In this document: one piece after another, positions 36,695 through 40,689 of the stretch
Numbering within the stretch: position 1 is the stretch's first letter
Layout of the letters: the number at the start of each line of letters is the position of its first letter
NCBI GenBank assembly: GCA_018061105.1
Contig: JAGOUU010000009.1
Span: 1-40,689 of the forward strand
DNA from: Gammaproteobacteria bacterium
Lineage (GTDB): Bacteria; Pseudomonadota; Gammaproteobacteria; JAGOUU01
DNA: 40,689 nt
Direction: 5' to 3'
Program-made: the position numbers and the translations under genes
The notes under the pieces: model-generated
Told to the model about the DNA's origin: nothing
The model's input: only the letters and a program-made list of their open reading frames with translations
The model's database searches: none

Positions 36695-37735
36695 ATGAAT
36701 TTACAAGAACTTCTTAAATTTGCAATGGACAGCCGTGCTTCTGATTTACACTTATCCGCAGGTATGGTGCCCATGCTGCGTATAGACGGAGCAATCAGCC
36801 CTCTATATGAAGAAAAAGTCCTTGAACATGATACATTGATTGCTGCTCTAGACAAAATTATGACTGATAGACATCGTGAGATTTTGGCGCATAATCTATC
36901 AGTGGATCTTTCTTATAATTTAGATAAAAACTCTCGGTTTCGGGTTAATATTTATATGCAACGTCTGGGTATAGCAGCTGCATTTCGAGGGATACCTTAT
37001 AGGATGCCAAGCCTGGAAGGGATTAATGCACCAAAAATATTAAACCAATTAATTTTGCGTGAACGGGGGCTCATTTTAGTAACTGGGCCTACTGGTAGTG
37101 GTAAAAGTACGACTTTGGCAGCTATGTTATCTGAAATTAATAAAAACCATAAGAAACATATTATTACTATCGAAGATCCTATAGAATTTGTCCATGAAAG
37201 CTATAACTGTTTGATAAATCAAAGAGAAATTGGACAAGACGCCTTGGATTTTAATTCTTCTCTGGCTGCAGCTCTTCGGGAAGATCCAGATATCATCTTA
37301 GTAGGTGAGATTAGAGATTTAGAAACTATTAGGTTAGCTTTAACAGCTGCTGAAACGGGGCATTTAGTATTTGCTACTTTGCATACAAGCTCTGCTGCTA
37401 AGACTATAGATAGAATAGTTGATGTCTTTCCTGGTGATGAGAAGTCTATGGTACGTACTATGTTATCCGAGTCTTTGTGCGCCATTGTAGCTCAAACTCT
37501 TATTCCTAAGGCTTCTGGCAGTGGTCGGATTGCCGGTTTTGAAATATTGGTTGCGACACCAGCAGTTAGAAATCTCATTAGAGAAAATAAGATTTCCCAG
37601 TTGTACTCTGTCTTGCAAACAGGTGCCCAATATGGCATGCAAACACTTGATAGCCATCTCCAGCATTTAGTTTTGAACGGGCTAATTTCACAAGATTCTT
37701 TAGCTAGATGCTCACGTATGCATGATGGGTTTTAG
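36695..37735 (+). CDS. pilT: Type IV pilus retraction ATPase PilT
   Basis: PilT disassembles the pilus fibre during twitching motility and DNA uptake. The hexameric GspE-type ATPase motifs are intact: Walker A GPTGSGKST (131-139), Asp box ITIEDPIEFVHE, Walker B ILVGEIRD (201-208) and His box HLVFATLHTSSAAKTIDR (223-240). The retraction-specific AIRNLIRE motif appears as AVRNLIRENK (290-299). The length of 346 is typical. No other pilus gene is in the window, so whether pili are made is unknown. Confidence 0.95.
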   Translation: MNLQELLKFAMDSRASDLHLSAGMVPMLRIDGAISPLYEEKVLEHDTLIAALDKIMTDRHREILAHNLSVDLSYNLDKNSRFRVNIYMQRLGIAAAFRGIPYRMPSLEGINAPKILNQLILRERGLILVTGPTGSGKSTTLAAMLSEINKNHKKHIITIEDPIEFVHESYNCLINQREIGQDALDFNSSLAAALREDPDIILVGEIRDLETIRLALTAAETGHLVFATLHTSSAAKTIDRIVDVFPGDEKSMVRTMLSESLCAIVAQTLIPKASGSGRIAGFEILVATPAVRNLIRENKISQLYSVLQTGAQYGMQTLDSHLQHLVLNGLISQDSLARCSRMHDGF

Positions 37736-37824
37736 TTAAAGTAAATTAAATATCTAGACGAAATACTAAATAACGAGATTTTAGTTATTAGTGCTTTGAT
37801 TAGTACTATAGGTATAGGGAAAGT

Positions 37825-38208
37825 ATGAACAAGACCAATATAAAAGTATGGCGAGCGGTCATTGAACATACTTTAGATACTGATTACGATACTGTAGTCG
37901 TATCTATAGATAAAGCTAAAGCACTAGCGCCTGGGCTTAGTAGAGGAAAAATTTATTTTCTTACTATTGAGGCTGGTTTTGATATTGAAATTGTCAAAGT
38001 CACAAAAATATGTAACGAATGTATTTTATGTTTAGAGCGGGGGCAACAGGGTACCATAGCAGGTGTATGGCCAGCAGGGACTGTTCTTGAAGGGAAAATT
38101 ACAGCTCAGGCTCTTGATGATTTGCGTTTAGATCCTGCTGTTATACTTGCTTCTAACGAGGAAGTCATGGTAGCTCCTAATGGTGATTTAATCACGAAGC
38201 AATCTTAA
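37825..38208 (+). CDS. Small protein with phage structural-protein-like motif
   Basis: This 127-residue protein contains LCLERGQQGTIAGVWPAGTV followed by LEGKITAQALDDL (about 71-103). That closely follows a pattern, 'v.RGq.GT.a..w.aGt.v...lTa..l..l', common in the N-terminal region of tail or neck proteins of phages and prophages. Before it are beta strands (KVWRAVIEHTLDTDYDTVVV, GKIYFLTIEAGFDIEIVKVT), also suitable for such a domain. No other phage gene lies nearby, so this is either a lone leftover or a domain reused in an accessory protein. GGGAAAG lies before the ATG. It is followed by a very large open frame. Confidence 0.55.
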   Translation: MNKTNIKVWRAVIEHTLDTDYDTVVVSIDKAKALAPGLSRGKIYFLTIEAGFDIEIVKVTKICNECILCLERGQQGTIAGVWPAGTVLEGKITAQALDDLRLDPAVILASNEEVMVAPNGDLITKQS

Positions 38209-38214
38209 TCTATC

Positions 38215-38242
38215 TTGCAAAAAGTAAAGTCTGTGCGATAAT
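38215..38242 (+). promoter_or_regulatory. Extended -10 promoter for the large 3' gene
   Basis: TTGCAA (38215-38220) and GATAAT (38237-38242) are 16 bases apart with TGC directly before the -10, giving an extended -10 pattern. They lie 32 bases before the ATG at 38275 and just after the preceding gene's stop. Confidence 0.4.
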
Positions 38243-38274
38243 CAAAATTACCCTAGTAGGACAAGGAGTGTATT

Positions 38275-40689
38275 ATGTCCATGATCCCGTCTGATGCTTT
38301 AAGGATGATTAAATCAGCAACTAATTCTGATTCTGATTCTGATGTTAGCATATCTGAAGATTTACAAAAAATTTTAGTGGGTGTTATATTAAATACTCCT
38401 CTACGTAAACGTACAAAAGTAATTTTTTTCCATCTGACAAGTTATGACCATCGGCCTATGGTAATAGCTGGACTGAGAAAATTATTTACTCGCAAAGATC
38501 TTAATATATTCACTGCTGAAATATGTACAGAAGTAATAAAAGCATCGGGCAACGCTAGTACTCTAGCAGATGCAGTTATATATTTAGCAACTACTAATAA
38601 AGCTTTATTGACTAATGAAGTATTAACCACTATTCGTCTAGCCAGATCTCATGCTATAGACATAGCTGCTACCATTGTTAATGGAGATAAGTTAAATGCA
38701 AGTTTTATAAACCTTGAAATTCGTCAAATTTTATTAAAAACCCCCTGGCTTTGTAAAAGCTACGCCGAAATATTTTTATCTTTAAGACGATGTTGTGGAA
38801 AAAAAGAAGTGGCATTAGGCGTATTGAAAAAAATAATAGCATTAGGAAACATGCGAGATATTAAGCGGTTAAATCTTGCTTTAAGTAATTTACAAACAAA
38901 ACATGAGTATTTATTAGCAGATGTTAATTTTATTCAGGTGCTTATTAATTCTGGCAAAGATGCAGTAGATCTAGTGGATTTATTTATTAAGCCAATGAAA
39001 GATATATCACTACTTAATAGATTGATAAATATTTTGAGTAGATGTGGCTTTCTTGATGAAGCTATAATTACTAATTATTTAAAACTAGATACCCGAAATC
39101 TTGAATATATCTTGTTAGCTATTACGCGTTTACGGATATCAAAATTATTTACTTTAGGAGCTTTATCAACGCTTTTAGAAAATTTGGTCAGAGTAAATCA
39201 TATAGAATGGTTTTCTAGTTTATATTTTCCTCATTGTTTAGGCTTGCAGACTGAATCAGATGTTTCGGTACGGCTTCAAGCATTAGATCTTCAATGTCTT
39301 TTAGCTGAAAACACTCGAGAATTAGCTAAACTTATACCAGGCTTGCCACCAGCAGAAAGTCGTGAATCGGTTATGGATCATAAACGTACTGAAGAGGCGA
39401 AAGAAAATTTCAAAATTTTAGGTGCAATATACGGGAAAAAATTGGTAACCGATCTTCATCTCAACGAGCTAGAAAAAGAGCTGCGTTTAGCTCTACTAGA
39501 AGATATAAAAGCAGATCTAGAAGAATCGTCAGCTTCTTTAGCTATAGCTATAGAACCATTGAGAGGTATCAATGCTAAGCTATTAGATTTCTTATCTGTA
39601 GGACGCAATAGGCAGTTATTAGCAGATAGAACAAGTCCAGAAATAAACCGTCAAGCAAGAGCTTTATTTATCAGCAAGTCTGAACCAGCAATTATTGCTT
39701 ATCGATTGTATGATTCATCAGGAGATTATCGTGGAGAAAATTATGCAGCACCGAGTGTCACTCTTCTTCGTGCACCACCTTTGTCAGATTTTAGTGAAAA
39801 TGGTTTGCCTGGGACATTTTTAGATTGTTCGAATTATGTTAGACGTTACATTTTGATCTGCTTCTTAGCAAGTAAAGATCTAGATGTTCCAGAAGAGAAA
39901 AGAAAATCTATTTGGCAATATTTAAAATTTTATCTTGCCGAAATCATGAGAGCTCATAGTAAGAGTATTACAGATTCTGATGGTCTATCTTGCTTTATAG
40001 GTTGCATCAATAGGCTTTCTATTGTAGCAAGTATGCATCCTAACGGCATAAATACTTTTAATACTATTGAGCTTATTCAAAATAAAATACAAAGTATTAT
40101 TGCTAGAGAATTGACTTGGGTTACAGGTACAGAACACTCAGAAAGTGTTACAGATCAAGAACAATTAATTTACAGCCTAACAATGTTAGGACCTCATAAT
40201 ATACCTGAAATTGTTAGAGATCCATCACGGATTACTACAGTTTTAGGTTTAGTAGAAGATATTGGAAACCCTGATACTCATGATTATATATTAAGTTGTA
40301 AAAAGAGACGGGCAAATTTTTTAAGCAATTTAAATATAGATTTAATATACGAGGAGGTTTTACAATATTTGCGTGAGAGAAAAGTTGTGATGAAAGATTA
40401 TATTTTTTATATAGTCATTGAGTGTTTATTGGGTATTAATAAATATGTAACCTTAACGACAGAGCGGCGAAGTATTCTAGAAGTGCAGTCACTTTCAACA
40501 GAAATTGTTTCAGAGACAGAACATTTTTTTTCTGGGCCAACAAATATACTAGAAGATATTGACCGTTACATATTAACTCTTAATCTTAAAGAATTAAGCC
40601 CAGAACAGCAAACTAGAGCAAGAAACCGATTGAGAATGCAAGATTATTGGGTGCCATTATTCAAAAAGCATGAATACGATAGGCTAACA
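38275..40689 (+). CDS. Very large protein of unknown function, 3' end outside window
   Basis: An open frame runs without a stop from ATG 38275 to the right edge, at least 805 codons. AAGGAG (38263-38268) lies six bases before the ATG, and a promoter-like pair lies upstream. The start is MSMIPSDALRMIKSATNSD then SDSDSDVSISED, a short Ser-Asp repeat. Residues about 40-360 are dominated by predicted helices with spacing suggestive of helical repeats (ALSNLQTKHEYLLADVNFIQ, LLNRLINILSRCGFLDEAI, LEYILLAITRLRISKLFTLG). Later parts remain mostly helical with a polar break near RLYDSSGDYRGENYAAPS. I recognise no catalytic motif, signal peptide or membrane segment. Size and helical content would fit a large effector or scaffold protein; this is inference. 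Confidence 0.75.
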   Translation, partial: MSMIPSDALRMIKSATNSDSDSDVSISEDLQKILVGVILNTPLRKRTKVIFFHLTSYDHRPMVIAGLRKLFTRKDLNIFTAEICTEVIKASGNASTLADAVIYLATTNKALLTNEVLTTIRLARSHAIDIAATIVNGDKLNASFINLEIRQILLKTPWLCKSYAEIFLSLRRCCGKKEVALGVLKKIIALGNMRDIKRLNLALSNLQTKHEYLLADVNFIQVLINSGKDAVDLVDLFIKPMKDISLLNRLINILSRCGFLDEAIITNYLKLDTRNLEYILLAITRLRISKLFTLGALSTLLENLVRVNHIEWFSSLYFPHCLGLQTESDVSVRLQALDLQCLLAENTRELAKLIPGLPPAESRESVMDHKRTEEAKENFKILGAIYGKKLVTDLHLNELEKELRLALLEDIKADLEESSASLAIAIEPLRGINAKLLDFLSVGRNRQLLADRTSPEINRQARALFISKSEPAIIAYRLYDSSGDYRGENYAAPSVTLLRAPPLSDFSENGLPGTFLDCSNYVRRYILICFLASKDLDVPEEKRKSIWQYLKFYLAEIMRAHSKSITDSDGLSCFIGCINRLSIVASMHPNGINTFNTIELIQNKIQSIIARELTWVTGTEHSESVTDQEQLIYSLTMLGPHNIPEIVRDPSRITTVLGLVEDIGNPDTHDYILSCKKRRANFLSNLNIDLIYEEVLQYLRERKVVMKDYIFYIVIECLLGINKYVTLTTERRSILEVQSLSTEIVSETEHFFSGPTNILEDIDRYILTLNLKELSPEQQTRARNRLRMQDYWVPLFKKHEYDRLT

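Noticed and set aside
37219..37666. Minus-strand frames inside pilT
   Set aside because: Shadows of the conserved Walker B and His box coding region.
37760..37800. Imperfect dyad after pilT (ACTAAATAAC and GTTATTAGT)
   Set aside because: It has a mismatch and the base composition makes chance dyads frequent.

Overview
This is about 40.7 kb of AT-rich DNA from a gammaproteobacterium that very probably lives in close contact with eukaryotic cells. Two things point to the class: the conserved gene order orn-nnr-tsaE-amiB-mutL-miaA-hfq-hflX-hflK-hflC-purA (5788-17891), and the pilT / yggS / yggT neighbourhood (35285-37735). Two things point to a host-associated life: low GC, and a series of eukaryote-like or secreted-enzyme-like genes. 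These encode a poly(ADP-ribose) glycohydrolase-like macrodomain protein, an OTU-type cysteine protease, a U-box-like protein, a degenerate dual-specificity-phosphatase-like protein and a papain-like protease. A member of the Legionellales or a relative would fit, but no rRNA or species marker lies in the window, so that placement is inference.

Layout. Positions 1-3513 are accessory DNA: a transposase stub, a protein built from two copies of one domain, and a PARG-like protein with a predicted transmembrane hairpin. Positions 3727-5689 hold trhO and rsgA on the minus strand. Positions 5788-17891 are a long plus-strand housekeeping run covering RNA turnover (orn), metabolite repair (nnr), t6A tRNA modification (tsaE), cell-wall splitting (amiB), mismatch repair (mutL), tRNA isopentenylation (miaA), Hfq, HflX, the HflKC membrane complex and purine synthesis (purA). 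Positions 17909-19519 hold three small accessory genes right after purA. Positions 19560-24726 carry soluble pyrophosphatase (ppa), a membrane pyrophosphatase (hppA), dusA and PPi-dependent phosphofructokinase (pfp), a set that suggests pyrophosphate is used as an energy carrier. Positions 24871-30365 alternate accessory genes (papain-like protease, polytopic membrane protein, OTU protease, two small unknowns) with ung. Positions 30428-37735 are mostly housekeeping: bepA, a LysR regulator, an AI-2E/PerM family protein, rdgB, yggT, yggS and pilT, with one small unknown. From 37825 to the end are a small protein with a phage-structural-protein-like motif and a very large open frame (38275 to the window edge, at least 805 codons) of unknown function.

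The most notable pattern is a scattered set of probable host-directed proteins inserted between housekeeping operons. Two of them, the U-box-like and OTU proteins, would act on opposite sides of ubiquitin signalling, one would reverse ADP-ribosylation, and one looks like a catalytically dead phosphatase. Several housekeeping genes also carry short in-frame tandem repeats (rsgA, tsaE, amiB, purA), which suggests frequent replication slippage. No tRNA, rRNA or CRISPR array was seen, and no convincing GC-rich intrinsic terminator. No gap between genes exceeds 300 bases.
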